From: Caldifarciminota bacterium | GTDB lineage: Bacteria; Hydrothermota; Hydrothermia; B15-G9 | Length of the DNA: 33,198 nt | NCBI GenBank assembly: GCA_027037615.1 | Contig: JALVZN010000041.1 | Span: 5,636 to 38,833 of the forward strand | Reading direction: 5' to 3' | Shown: positions 14,448 to 22,985 of the stretch, piece by piece | Position numbering within the stretch: the first letter of the stretch is position 1 | Layout of the letters: every line of letters begins with the position of its first letter | Notes under the pieces: generated by a model | Told to the model about the DNA's origin: nothing | Databases searched by the model: none | The model's input: only the letters and a program-made list of their open reading frames with translations | Made by a program: the position numbers and the translations under genes

Positions 14448-15938
14448 TCACTTGATATGAATTATTTTAAAGGTTTTGAGTGGGGTTTTATCAGGTGCGA
14501 TTAGATCGAGCAGATAGACTCCGTATGGAAGCCCTTGTATCGTTATCTCATACTCGTTGTTGCCCGCATTCAGGGATGGGGCGAGGAAGTCCCTGACCTG
14601 TCTGCCGCTCACATCGAACAGTTTCAGGTGGTAATCCCCGTCTATCGGGGCATAAAAATAGACCTTCATCCTGTCTTGAGCCGCTCCCGTGACCTTTCTG
14701 GGGCGCAATCTGACAGTTACATCTGTCCTCGTGCCCTGGTCTATGCGCACGGTTGTCGTCTCCGGGAGGTAACCGGCGGCAGAGATTGCGAGCGTGTAGG
14801 TGCCCGGCGATTGGATCAACCTGAAATGCGTGCCTGTCCTCACATCGGTTAGCCTGTGGAGCGGAAAGACATCGAATGTGTCTATCTCCAAAATCCTGAT
14901 GTCGGCAAGAAGAGGCTGCCCGGTGACGGAATCCAGCACGGTAACCCCGATGGAGGTCGAAAGCATGCGTTCGATAAGCCAGAAAATGCCTCTCTGGTTG
15001 TGTTCTATGACACCAGGGACCTCGTCGGGCGGAATTTGAACGCGCCTCGAACACACCTCCGGCGTCAGGGCGATTATGCCGTAAGTCGAATACATCCAGT
15101 TCCTTGCGTTTGGCATCCTCGCATCGCCATAAACGGCCGTGTAGCTTCCGGTTCCATCATCCATAGGTATGTTGAACGCCATGTTGAGCGCTATCTCCCT
15201 TATGAGGTTGAAGTCCACGGGAAACGGAGGGTTGTGGTCGGGCCAATGCCACGGAAAGTAAATCTTTTCGCCCATGCTGTATGACGGGCTGTGGTAGTTC
15301 ACCACGACGACGAACTTTTCCCTGCGGCAGAACTCCGCCATCGCCCTCGTTTCAGCCTCTGAAAACGGGGCAGGGCCTTTGTAAAAGTAATCCGAAGGCG
15401 TGGTGTCGGCACGCTCGACGGCATCATACCAGTGGAATCCGTAGTTTCTGTTGAGGTCAACACCGTCGTAATCGGTATCGAAACGCCCGTTTCCGTTGTT
15501 GTCGCGCGCATTTTTGCGCCATCCCGTGTCCACAACCGAGGTCACGATGTTGTGTCCATCCGGGTTGAGCACCGGCAGGAACCAGATCTGGAGCGAATCC
15601 ACGAATCGTCGGCAGGTGTCGTTGCCGTTTTCGTAGCCGTTCAAAAGCCGCCACATCGTTGACATAATGATTTCAGCACCAAGCACTTCTTCGGCATGAT
15701 GCACTCCGTCAAAAAGGATGGACGGCTCAGGTTCGGCGAGATGCGCATTGTCCGAAATCTTCACGGCTATGATCGGCTGATGCCACTCCTGTGAGTATCC
15801 GATCGTATCTACCATGACCAGCTCAGGATAAGTCCTTGCCATGGAATCGACTTCCTGAAGGATCTCGTTGTATGTGTGGTAGATAGGTGCCTCTATGTAA
15901 TGGGTTTGGGCTATAAACACAAACAAAAGTTTAATCAT
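14448..15938 (-). CDS. Secreted M14 zinc carboxypeptidase with C-terminal sorting-type domain
   Basis: A 496-residue exported metallopeptidase. A short signal segment (MIKLLFVFIAQT) precedes the M14 domain: zinc ligands H81 and E84 (GVHHAEE), the DLNRNY substrate-binding motif, the third zinc ligand in VVNYHS, and the catalytic Glu in LTPEVC. This set predicts an active carboxypeptidase A/T-like enzyme. Residues about 335-415 form a carboxypeptidase-regulatory-like beta domain (VTVLDSVTGQPLLADIRI, TYTLAISAAGYLPETTTV). The last 70 residues (LKLFDVSGRQVRDF through GVYLLDL) match type IX secretion / FlgD-like sorting domains. The ribosome-binding site GGAGG precedes the ATG, 19 bases after the TPR gene, so the two are co-transcribed. 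Specificity is unknown. Confidence 0.93.
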   Translation of the reverse strand: MIKLLFVFIAQTHYIEAPIYHTYNEILQEVDSMARTYPELVMVDTIGYSQEWHQPIIAVKISDNAHLAEPEPSILFDGVHHAEEVLGAEIIMSTMWRLLNGYENGNDTCRRFVDSLQIWFLPVLNPDGHNIVTSVVDTGWRKNARDNNGNGRFDTDYDGVDLNRNYGFHWYDAVERADTTPSDYFYKGPAPFSEAETRAMAEFCRREKFVVVVNYHSPSYSMGEKIYFPWHWPDHNPPFPVDFNLIREIALNMAFNIPMDDGTGSYTAVYGDARMPNARNWMYSTYGIIALTPEVCSRRVQIPPDEVPGVIEHNQRGIFWLIERMLSTSIGVTVLDSVTGQPLLADIRILEIDTFDVFPLHRLTDVRTGTHFRLIQSPGTYTLAISAAGYLPETTTVRIDQGTRTDVTVRLRPRKVTGAAQDRMKVYFYAPIDGDYHLKLFDVSGRQVRDFLAPSLNAGNNEYEITIQGLPYGVYLLDLIAPDKTPLKTFKIIHIK

Positions 15939-15957
15939 CTTCGGCCTCCGTCTGATT

Positions 15958-18654
15958 TCACTGAGATTTTAAGGTTTCGAGCTCTTTGCGTGCCACATCC
16001 GAGAACTGGCTCGTGGGGCCTGCGAGCTTGATGACCTTCTGGTAGAGTGCGATCGCCCTGCCTTTTTCCCCGATGATGGCGTAAATCTTGGCTGCCTTCA
16101 GCATGGCTATGATTTTCCATTCCGATTTTGTATCCGAATTGGCTACCATGAGGTAGTAATTGAGGGCCTCGCGGCTCCTGTTCAGGGCAAAAAGCGCCTC
16201 AGCTTTCCAGTATTTGAGCTCGATCTCGTCGGAGAAGTTCTTGAGCTCACCCTCGATATCGTTCCAGTAATCGAGCGCATCCTCGTTTTTTCCCATGTCC
16301 TGAAGCATGTAAGCGAGCGCATCCTCCGCATCGAGCGAAATTTCCATGTATCCGTAGTCTTTCATGACCTTTTTGTAGTAGAAAATGGCTGAATCCTTCT
16401 TCCTGAGCGTCTTAAATGCCGCAGCGAGGTTGTAAAGGGCGATGGGACGAAGCGAATCGTCTTTCATGGCCATCTGGTAGTATTTCACAGCTTCAAGCGC
16501 CAGATCCTGAGAGTAATAGACCGTGCCGAGCTTGAAGGCGGCTTTGAGCATGCCGCCCTCATCGAGCGCTTTGCGCAGGTATGCCCTGGCCGAATCGAGC
16601 ATCCCATGCCGCATGTAGAAGACCCCTATGCGGTAGAATGTCAGAGGGGTGGCTGCGTTCTCTTTTGCAGCGTCTATCTCGTTGTTTTTAAGCGCTTTTA
16701 TGACAGCTATTTCGCCCTTGACGATGTAGGAGACGCCGACGGAGTCGGCGAGCGCCATCGCATAATCCGGGTCAGAATCGGCTATCGCAATCAGGTATTC
16801 ACGCAGAAGTATTTTGTCCACCGGTGGATTGAGCGATTTGAGCCATTCCACATCGCCGGTCTTGATCGCGCACCGCACGGCGACATCGTTGGATACCCCT
16901 TTAATCCCCTTGACGCGATCCGCATAACCGAGTTTCATGAGCGAGATCGCAATCCCATCGGCGGCAGACTCATCGCCCAACGGATACAGGGTTTTGAGGG
17001 CATCATGGTAATTGCCGAGCGCTATGTAGGAGAGGCCAACATACAGCCACAGGCTATCTTCCACCGCAAATGACGCATAGCTGTCCCTTGAGTTTTGAAA
17101 CTCGTTCACGACTCGCTCGAACTTGCCCAATCGGTAGCCGATTATCTCCCTGAGGACGAAGGCGTCGTGGTCGAGTTTGAACCCTTTGATGGGGATGAGG
17201 CCGAGCACGCCATAAGCCTGTGCAGTATCTCCTTTGGCCAGAAAGCCTTTTGCTATGTCGAAAAGGAGGTCGTATCGGTCGAGATCCACGATCTTGAACG
17301 CCTCCTCAAACCTGCCGTCCGTGATCATGGCTTTAATTCGCTCGGTGAGGGTATCTGAACGCACTTCCGGAAGCGTGGCCTCCAGCTTCCTTGCGTTGTC
17401 CAGAAATGTGGAATCACCGGTCGCCTGAAAGAGCCGTTTGAACGCATCTATCTGCTTTTGAAGCTGATCCATTGCCGATGTATCGATAGGCACGCCAAAC
17501 CGTTCCATCTCGACCTCAAGGTTTGCCGCCCTGCCGTAATCTCCCAGCGCAATGTAGCATCTGTGGAGGCTGCTCAGAAGGCTATCGAGCGGGTAATAGG
17601 TGCCGTGCGAATAGATGAGTTCCAGAATTGGCAGGGCCTCATGGGGATATCTCATGTTTATGAGCTTGTTGGCAAAGTCCACGATGTAATTCGTGAACGG
17701 CGGGATGAGTGGCATGGAATCGATGATGGACAATGCTGAATCCAGCTGCTCCGACAGGATGTAAAACCTGAAATTCAAAAGCATCCTGTAAGGTTTTTCT
17801 TCATCGTCATGGAACAGTGAAATTCCGCCGAGTTTGAAGACCGTGTCCGCCTTGCCCATGTTTATCATCATCACTGACCACGCTTTTTTGAGCTCCAACG
17901 GCCAGTGGTCGAAATCGACATCGATCTTTTTGGAGATCTCCATTGCCCGGCTGCTCGCCTGAATCTCGTTGAGGAGGCTTATCTCGTTCGCCATGCATTT
18001 GAGACATTTTCCTGTGTCGTCGTGGCCGAGTGCCAGCGCCAACCCTGTATCGCCCAGCGTCGCATAAGCCCTGCTGATGACATAGTGTGAAAGTGGGACA
18101 CTGTCTAAGTGGCGTTTTGATAGGAGGATGCCGCGGTTAGGATTGCCCGTCTCGATGCGCAGCTCCCCAATTCTGACCTGAACGCTATCCCTGCCGTTCG
18201 GATAATCGGCGGATAGCCTTTTCAGAGCCATCATGGCGGAGTCTGGCATGTTCAGGAACAGGAACAGGTTGACGAGGTTCCAGATGGCAGCCTCCCTTCT
18301 GCTTGCGAAAGGATACTTGTTGATGAATTCGGAAAGGAGTTTGGCTTTCTCCTTGGGGTCAGATGTCAGTTTGAGCAGTATCGAGTAGGTGGTATCAGCG
18401 ACCTCGTTGCTGAGCTGAATCCTCCTCATGCTGTTGAGGATAGTCACCGACCGTCCATCATCTCCGATCTGCATGAAGATGTCGGCCTTCAGCAGCAACG
18501 CCTGACCTTCAAGCGGGGTGCCCCTCGCCGAATCGATGATGTGATCCAGCAAAGCCACAGCTGAATCTATCGAGACCTCTTTGGCTACCCTTTTGGCCAT
18601 GTTGAGTGGGTTACTCGCCACTATGCTGAAAACAAGTAAAATTCCGCTCATCAT
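15958..18654 (-). CDS. Exported tetratricopeptide-repeat protein
   Basis: An 898-residue protein made almost wholly of degenerate TPR helices, preceded by a short signal peptide (MMSGILLVFSIVASNP). Clear TPR units include ALLNLAAAFKTLRKKDSAIF-like segments near residues 750-880 (RPIALYNLAAAFKTLRKK, EALFALNRSREALNYYLMVA, AKIYAIIGEKGRAIALYQKV). The other repeats are diverged but keep the paired-helix rhythm. A CLKC pair occurs near residue 235. ATG 18654 with GGGAG upstream is preferred over a frame from 18720, which adds a non-signal leader. Such proteins usually act as periplasmic or outer-membrane scaffolds. Its partner may be the M14 peptidase encoded immediately downstream. No enzyme domain is seen. 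Confidence 0.85.
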   Translation of the reverse strand: MMSGILLVFSIVASNPLNMAKRVAKEVSIDSAVALLDHIIDSARGTPLEGQALLLKADIFMQIGDDGRSVTILNSMRRIQLSNEVADTTYSILLKLTSDPKEKAKLLSEFINKYPFASRREAAIWNLVNLFLFLNMPDSAMMALKRLSADYPNGRDSVQVRIGELRIETGNPNRGILLSKRHLDSVPLSHYVISRAYATLGDTGLALALGHDDTGKCLKCMANEISLLNEIQASSRAMEISKKIDVDFDHWPLELKKAWSVMMINMGKADTVFKLGGISLFHDDEEKPYRMLLNFRFYILSEQLDSALSIIDSMPLIPPFTNYIVDFANKLINMRYPHEALPILELIYSHGTYYPLDSLLSSLHRCYIALGDYGRAANLEVEMERFGVPIDTSAMDQLQKQIDAFKRLFQATGDSTFLDNARKLEATLPEVRSDTLTERIKAMITDGRFEEAFKIVDLDRYDLLFDIAKGFLAKGDTAQAYGVLGLIPIKGFKLDHDAFVLREIIGYRLGKFERVVNEFQNSRDSYASFAVEDSLWLYVGLSYIALGNYHDALKTLYPLGDESAADGIAISLMKLGYADRVKGIKGVSNDVAVRCAIKTGDVEWLKSLNPPVDKILLREYLIAIADSDPDYAMALADSVGVSYIVKGEIAVIKALKNNEIDAAKENAATPLTFYRIGVFYMRHGMLDSARAYLRKALDEGGMLKAAFKLGTVYYSQDLALEAVKYYQMAMKDDSLRPIALYNLAAAFKTLRKKDSAIFYYKKVMKDYGYMEISLDAEDALAYMLQDMGKNEDALDYWNDIEGELKNFSDEIELKYWKAEALFALNRSREALNYYLMVANSDTKSEWKIIAMLKAAKIYAIIGEKGRAIALYQKVIKLAGPTSQFSDVARKELETLKSQ

Positions 18655-18750
18655 TTTCTCCCTGTTATTTTTGGGGTGTATTTTAACGCATGTTGGTAAA
18701 AGTGACCGCCCCGTCTGCAAATCAATTGTCCCTGTTTTGAAACCCTTTCA

Positions 18751-18779
18751 TTGCCTGAAAATTGCAGTTGATTTAAACT
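18751..18779 (+). promoter_or_regulatory. Possible promoter of the nicotinate phosphoribosyltransferase run
   Basis: TTGCCT, a 17-base spacer and TAAACT lie about 27 bases upstream of the ATG at 18807. The -10 box is identical to that of the HAMP operon promoter. This would be the main promoter at the head of a long co-directional gene run. Confidence 0.4.
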
Positions 18780-18806
18780 TATCCCAAAACTCACGGAGGT
18801 AATTAA

Positions 18807-19997
18807 ATGGGCAAATTCTTTACAGCAAGTGACGATGAGATACTTAATGGCAGGACGACCGACATTTATTTCATCAGGACAAAAGAGATACTGAAAAGCA
18901 AGGGCATTCACAAACATGTCAGGGCCGAATTCACCGTTTCAAAACTGCCTTCCGGTTACAACTGGGCTGTTTTCGCGGGGCTTGAAGAGGCTCTCAGGCT
19001 GCTTGAAGGGAAACCCATTGATGTTTATGCACTTCCAGAGGGGACGATATTCACGGCGCGCGATGTGAAAGGCATCCCGATACCTGTGATGTTTATCGAG
19101 GGCGATTACATGGAGTTTGCCATTTACGAGACGCCCACATTGGGTTTTCTGTGCCAATCGTCGGGGATAGCCACCAAATCAGCCCGCGTCCGTGTGGCTG
19201 CCGGCGATTCGACGGTGTTGTCCTTCGGCATAAGGCGCATGCACCCGGCGATAGCGCCGTTGATAGACCGTAACGCTTACATAGGTGGCTGCGACGGTGT
19301 TTCGAGCATAGTTGGCGCCGAGACGATAGGTCAGCCCCCAAAAGGCACTATGCCGCACGCACTTATGATAACGATGGGCGAGGAGGAAGCGTGGAAGGCT
19401 TACGATGAGGTGCTGCCACCTGATGTGCCGAGAATTGTGCTGATCGACACATTCGGCGACGAGAAATGGGAAGCGATCAAAGCTGCTCAGATCGTCAAGG
19501 ACATCATGGGCATTAGGCTGGACACTCCGGGCTCGAGAAAAGGCAACTTCCCCGACATCATCAGGGAAGTAAGGTGGGAGCTTGACATCAGAGGGTTCAA
19601 GCATGTCCAGCTTTTCATCTCAGGTGGGCTCGATGAGCATTCGATACCGCCTTTGAAGGAAGCGGGCGCCACCGGTTTCGGCGTCGGGACATCGATATCG
19701 AACGCCCCGACCATCGACTACGCAATGGACATCGTTGCCGTTGAGGGCAAACCGCTTGCCAAAAAGGGCAAATTTGGCGGCATTAAGCATGTGAAAAGGT
19801 GCCAGAAGTGCGGCAGATACCATGTCTTCCCGGAAGGCGAAGCTGGTGACACATGCTCCGTATGTGGCGGCGAACTTGTTGATGTGCACAGGAAATTCAT
19901 CGAGAACGGGAAACTCATCACCGAACTGCCATCGGTCGAGCAAATTCGCAGTTATGTGCTTGAGCAGATCTCAAAATTTGAGCTAACGATAGAGTGA
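18807..19997 (+). CDS. Nicotinate phosphoribosyltransferase, archaeal-type with zinc ribbon
   Basis: A 396-residue type II phosphoribosyltransferase that forms nicotinate mononucleotide from nicotinate and PRPP in NAD salvage. The body matches the archaeal Ta1145-like branch: an N-terminal TDIYFIRTKEIL, the ATKSARVRVAAGDS loop, FGIRRMHPAIAPLIDR, the IGGCDGVSS segment, LIDTFGDE, the substrate loop RLDTPGSRKGNFPDI, LFISGGLDEHSI and the phosphate-binding GFGVGTSISNAP. The C-terminus carries a zinc ribbon with C332, C335, C350 and C353, a feature known from the archaeal structure. GGAGGT precedes the ATG. It is divergent from the TPR gene and heads the run; DUF1611 follows 4 bases after the stop. 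Confidence 0.93.
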   Translation: MGKFFTASDDEILNGRTTDIYFIRTKEILKSKGIHKHVRAEFTVSKLPSGYNWAVFAGLEEALRLLEGKPIDVYALPEGTIFTARDVKGIPIPVMFIEGDYMEFAIYETPTLGFLCQSSGIATKSARVRVAAGDSTVLSFGIRRMHPAIAPLIDRNAYIGGCDGVSSIVGAETIGQPPKGTMPHALMITMGEEEAWKAYDEVLPPDVPRIVLIDTFGDEKWEAIKAAQIVKDIMGIRLDTPGSRKGNFPDIIREVRWELDIRGFKHVQLFISGGLDEHSIPPLKEAGATGFGVGTSISNAPTIDYAMDIVAVEGKPLAKKGKFGGIKHVKRCQKCGRYHVFPEGEAGDTCSVCGGELVDVHRKFIENGKLITELPSVEQIRSYVLEQISKFELTIE

Positions 19998-20001
19998 TCC
20001 C

Positions 20002-21048
20002 ATGAGACGGATAGTGGTTCTTGCCGAAGGGGCATTTGGGCCGCACACCTCGAAGACGGCGACAGGGCTGATTCGGTTCAGCCGTTTGCCGATCGTCGCT
20101 GTCATAGACTCGACGAAGGCCGGCCACAAAGCCTCGGATTACATCGGCATAGGCGAAGACATCCCGATAGTGGCCTCCATTGAGGAGGCGATGCAGTTTG
20201 AACCGACCACCCTCATACTCGGCACATCCCCGATGGGCGGCATGATTCCCGATGAGTGGCGAAAGATCGTCGTGGATGCGATAACTCACGGTCTCGATGT
20301 CGAGTCCGGCATGCATCAATTCCTGTCTGACGACCCGGAATTTGTTGAGTTGAGCAAAAAATACGGCACGCGCCTCGTGGATTACCGTAAAGTGCCGCCA
20401 GAATACAACAGGATACCCGACATGCAGGACACGGACGGATTTGTCGTTCTTATTGCGGGACTGGATTCCAACATCGGGAAGATGACGACCGCTGTGGAGC
20501 TCATTCGCGCGGCCGAGCGGCTCGGCAGGGACGATGTCGTGATGGCTCCAACGGGCCAGACCGGCATCATGCTGGAGGGATGGGGAATCGCAATCGACCA
20601 TGTGCTCAGCGATTTCCTCGCAGGTGCCGTCGAACTGCTGGTCAGAAAGGCTGTCACCGAGCATCATGGCAAAATCGTGCTCGTCGAAGGGCAGGGCTCG
20701 CTCTACCACCCGGCTTATTCCGGTGTGGCGCTTGGCTTGATGCACGGCTCAAGGCCAGACGGCATGATACTCGTCCACAATCCCAATCGGAAAGCCATCA
20801 GGAAGTTCGAGTCCGTCCATCTCCCGCCGCTCAAAGAAGCGGTCTATCATCACGAGCTGATCGCATCTTTCATAAAGCCGTCGAAAGTCATTGGCATTTC
20901 AGTCGATACTTCCGATATGGATCGCGGTGAGGCGGAGAAGCTTCTGAAAGAACTTGAGGTTGAGCTCGGCATTCCGGTATCCGACCCCATTCGGGATGGC
21001 GGTGAGAAACTGTTGAAGGCCATCATTCAGGAGGCTGAAAAGAAGTGA
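20002..21048 (+). CDS. DUF1611 family P-loop protein
   Basis: A 348-residue DUF1611 protein. An N-terminal Rossmann-like half (about residues 1-130, RRIVVLAEGAFG...) is followed by a P-loop half with G153-LDSNI-G159-K160 and the following MTTAVELIRAAERLG helix, then APTGQTGIMLEGWGIAIDH and the diagnostic EGQGSLYHPAYSGVALGLMHG block. The family often pairs with a dipeptide or D-amino-acid epimerase, and DgcN-type members are linked to D-glutamate metabolism. No epimerase is in this window, so the substrate is open. A start 4 bases after the NAPRTase stop with only a weak ribosome-binding site suggests coupled translation. It overlaps DUF488 by 4 bases. Confidence 0.85.
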   Translation: MRRIVVLAEGAFGPHTSKTATGLIRFSRLPIVAVIDSTKAGHKASDYIGIGEDIPIVASIEEAMQFEPTTLILGTSPMGGMIPDEWRKIVVDAITHGLDVESGMHQFLSDDPEFVELSKKYGTRLVDYRKVPPEYNRIPDMQDTDGFVVLIAGLDSNIGKMTTAVELIRAAERLGRDDVVMAPTGQTGIMLEGWGIAIDHVLSDFLAGAVELLVRKAVTEHHGKIVLVEGQGSLYHPAYSGVALGLMHGSRPDGMILVHNPNRKAIRKFESVHLPPLKEAVYHHELIASFIKPSKVIGISVDTSDMDRGEAEKLLKELEVELGIPVSDPIRDGGEKLLKAIIQEAEKK

Positions 21049-21530
21049 AGTTCTACACGCTTGGACATTCAAATCGAGAATTCGATGAGTTCTGCAAAAT
21101 CCTCAGGGAGTTCGGGATAGCGCTGGTCATTGATGTGCGCAGGTTCCCTCAATCTCAAAAATTTCCGCATTTCAACAGGGAGAACCTCGAAAGGGAGCTT
21201 TCGGAATGCGGTATAAACTACATGTATCTCGGGGATTTGCTCGGCGGCTACCGCGAGGGCGGATATGAGGAGTATATGAAGACGGACGAGTTCAATCTGG
21301 GTCTCGGCAAGCTGCTTTTCTGGGGCATAGATGGCAAAACCGTCATCCTGTGCGCTGAAAAACTCTGGTTTAAGTGTCACAGGAGGTTCATTGCCGACAG
21401 ACTTGTTGAGCTCGGCCACGAGGTGATTCATATCATCGACAAGGACAAAATCCAGAAACACACGCTGTCCCAACCTGAAATCGGTCTTTTTGAACCCTCA
21501 GACGAAAGAGGTGAAGAGGGGCAGGAATAG
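21045..21530 (+). CDS. DUF488 family protein
   Basis: A 161-residue DUF488 protein. It begins FYTLGHSNREFDEFCKIL and continues with the family marks VIDVRRFPQSQKFPHFNRE, INYMYLGDLLGGYR, and the VILCAEKLWFKCHRRFIADR block with two Cys residues separated by about eight positions. The C-terminus is a short acidic tail (DERGEEGQE). The start is GTG, with its last two bases in the preceding stop (GTGA), so translation is coupled. DUF488 proteins are widespread and poorly characterised; a nucleic-acid or nucleotide-related role has been suggested from context in various genomes. I assign no function. Confidence 0.85.
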   Translation: MKFYTLGHSNREFDEFCKILREFGIALVIDVRRFPQSQKFPHFNRENLERELSECGINYMYLGDLLGGYREGGYEEYMKTDEFNLGLGKLLFWGIDGKTVILCAEKLWFKCHRRFIADRLVELGHEVIHIIDKDKIQKHTLSQPEIGLFEPSDERGEEGQE

Positions 21531-21584
21531 CCCTTCAACGGCCTGAAATCGGACATCTCAGGCCAGAATGCAGGATGGTCATCG

Positions 21585-22235
21585 ATGAATCTTGATGAAT
21601 TGAAGGCCATACAGTTGGAATTGTCTCAAAGAGTGCGTCTCACGCCTTTTAGCGGGCCAGTCAGGCATGTGGCGGGTTGCGATGTGTCCTACAACCGCAT
21701 TAAAAACGAGATGACGGCTGTCGTCGCCGTCCTGGAGTATCCGTCCCTGCGGCTGATCGAAATCGCATCTCACACCGCAAGGGTGGAGTTCCCCTACATC
21801 CCGACATTCCTTTCGTTCAGGGAGTTGCCATCTTTGCTTGAGGCGTTCAAGAAGGTCAAGATCAAGCCTGAGCTGATAGTGGTCGATGGGCAGGGCATCG
21901 CTCATCCTCGAAAGTTGGGCATAGCCGCACATTTCGGCGTCACGGTTGGCATTCCGACGATCGGATGTGCCAAATCCCATCTTTTCGGAAAGTATGTCAT
22001 GCCGGGCGAGAAGCGAGGGGAATGGAAGCCGCTGCTGGATAAAAACGGCGATGTCATAGGCGCAGTTGTCAGGACGAGGGACAGGGTCAAACCCGTTTTC
22101 ATTTCGCCTGGACACTTGATTGATGTCAAATCGAGTGTAGAATGGATATTAAAACTGACAAAAGGGTTCAAGCTGCCCGAACCCATAAGGTTTGCAGATT
22201 CCATATCAAGGAGGATTTCACATGAAGGAATTTGA
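21585..22235 (+). CDS. nfi: Endonuclease V
   Basis: A 216-residue endonuclease V, which nicks DNA (or RNA) one base 3' of deoxyinosine left by adenine deamination. The metal-binding residues of the family are present: D33 (AGCDVSY), E80 (FLSFRE) and D101 (VVDGQGIAHPR). The lesion-recognition wedge is PYIP with Y71. GIPTIGCAKS follows. The length is typical. The ATG at 21585 has only a weak upstream AGGA; no better in-frame start exists. The 54-base gap before it contains an imperfect-looking hairpin (GGCCTGA/TCAGGCC, 21540-21564) without a T-run. The last 14 bases overlap fabG, and the Arg-Arg codons AGG AGG near its end serve as the fabG ribosome-binding site. Confidence 0.93.
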   Translation: MNLDELKAIQLELSQRVRLTPFSGPVRHVAGCDVSYNRIKNEMTAVVAVLEYPSLRLIEIASHTARVEFPYIPTFLSFRELPSLLEAFKKVKIKPELIVVDGQGIAHPRKLGIAAHFGVTVGIPTIGCAKSHLFGKYVMPGEKRGEWKPLLDKNGDVIGAVVRTRDRVKPVFISPGHLIDVKSSVEWILKLTKGFKLPEPIRFADSISRRISHEGI

Positions 22236-22962
22236 CAGCAAGGTAGCCATTGTGACAGGTGCGAGTCGCGGGATAGGCAGGGCGATAGCTCTGAAAATGG
22301 CCTCGGAAGGCGCAAGGGTGGCCGCAATTGCCAGAAATGCGGAGCTGCTCAAGGAGGTCGTCGATGAGATAAAATCGAGCGGCGGCGAGGCCGTGGCCAT
22401 CCCGATGGATGTGACTGATTTCAATGCGGTTAACGATGCCGTTTCCGAAGTGATAGGACATTGGGGACGGGTCGATTTCCTGATCAACAATGCGGGCATA
22501 ACGCGCGATACACTCCTGATGAGGATGAAGGAAGCGGATTGGGATGCGGTCATATCCGTCAACCTGAAGGGGGCGTTTAACTTCTCAAAAGCTGTTGTGC
22601 GCCAGATGATGAAGCAGCGCAGCGGCGTGATAGTGAACATATCGTCCGTCGTTGGCATAATCGGGAACGCCGGTCAGACGAACTATGCGGCCTCCAAAGC
22701 TGGCCTGATAGCTTTCACGAAATCGCTCGCCAAGGAGCTTGGCCCGCGCAATGTCAGGGTCGTTGCGGTCGCTCCGGGATTTATTGAGACGGATATGACA
22801 TCCAAACTGCCGGAAGCCATCAAAAAGACATACTTTGACAACATACCTCTGAGGAGGTTCGGTAAGCCTGAGGATGTGGCGGAGCTCGTCGCTTTCCTCT
22901 GTTCTGACAAAGCGGCTTACATAACTGGTCAAACCTATATAATAGATGGCGGACTGACATAA
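22222..22962 (+). CDS. fabG: 3-oxoacyl-ACP reductase
   Basis: A 246-residue short-chain dehydrogenase that reduces 3-oxoacyl-ACP with NADPH in fatty-acid elongation. The cofactor motif TGASRGIG is at residues 12-19, NNAG at 89-92, and the catalytic tetrad N114, S142, Y155, K159 is complete. The FabG-type GNAGQTNYAASKAG segment and the C-terminal ITGQTYIIDGG are present, which favours FabG over other SDRs. ATG 22222 is set by AAGGAGG 7 bases upstream; this lies inside the 3' end of nfi. A TATAAT in the last codons (22938-22943) could promote the pil genes, but the bases also encode the conserved YIID motif. Confidence 0.92.
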   Translation: MKEFDSKVAIVTGASRGIGRAIALKMASEGARVAAIARNAELLKEVVDEIKSSGGEAVAIPMDVTDFNAVNDAVSEVIGHWGRVDFLINNAGITRDTLLMRMKEADWDAVISVNLKGAFNFSKAVVRQMMKQRSGVIVNISSVVGIIGNAGQTNYAASKAGLIAFTKSLAKELGPRNVRVVAVAPGFIETDMTSKLPEAIKKTYFDNIPLRRFGKPEDVAELVAFLCSDKAAYITGQTYIIDGGLT

Positions 22963-22985
22963 ACATTGCAGGGAGGTCGATAAGA

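Noticed and set aside
21540-21564. GGCCTGA/TCAGGCC hairpin before nfi as a terminator
   Set aside because: No T-run follows and the genes on both sides are co-directional; its role is unclear.
22916-22943. CTTACA-N16-TATAAT promoter for the pil operon inside the end of fabG
   Set aside because: The bases encode the conserved TYIIDGG ending of FabG, so the match may be imposed by the protein; kept only as a possibility.
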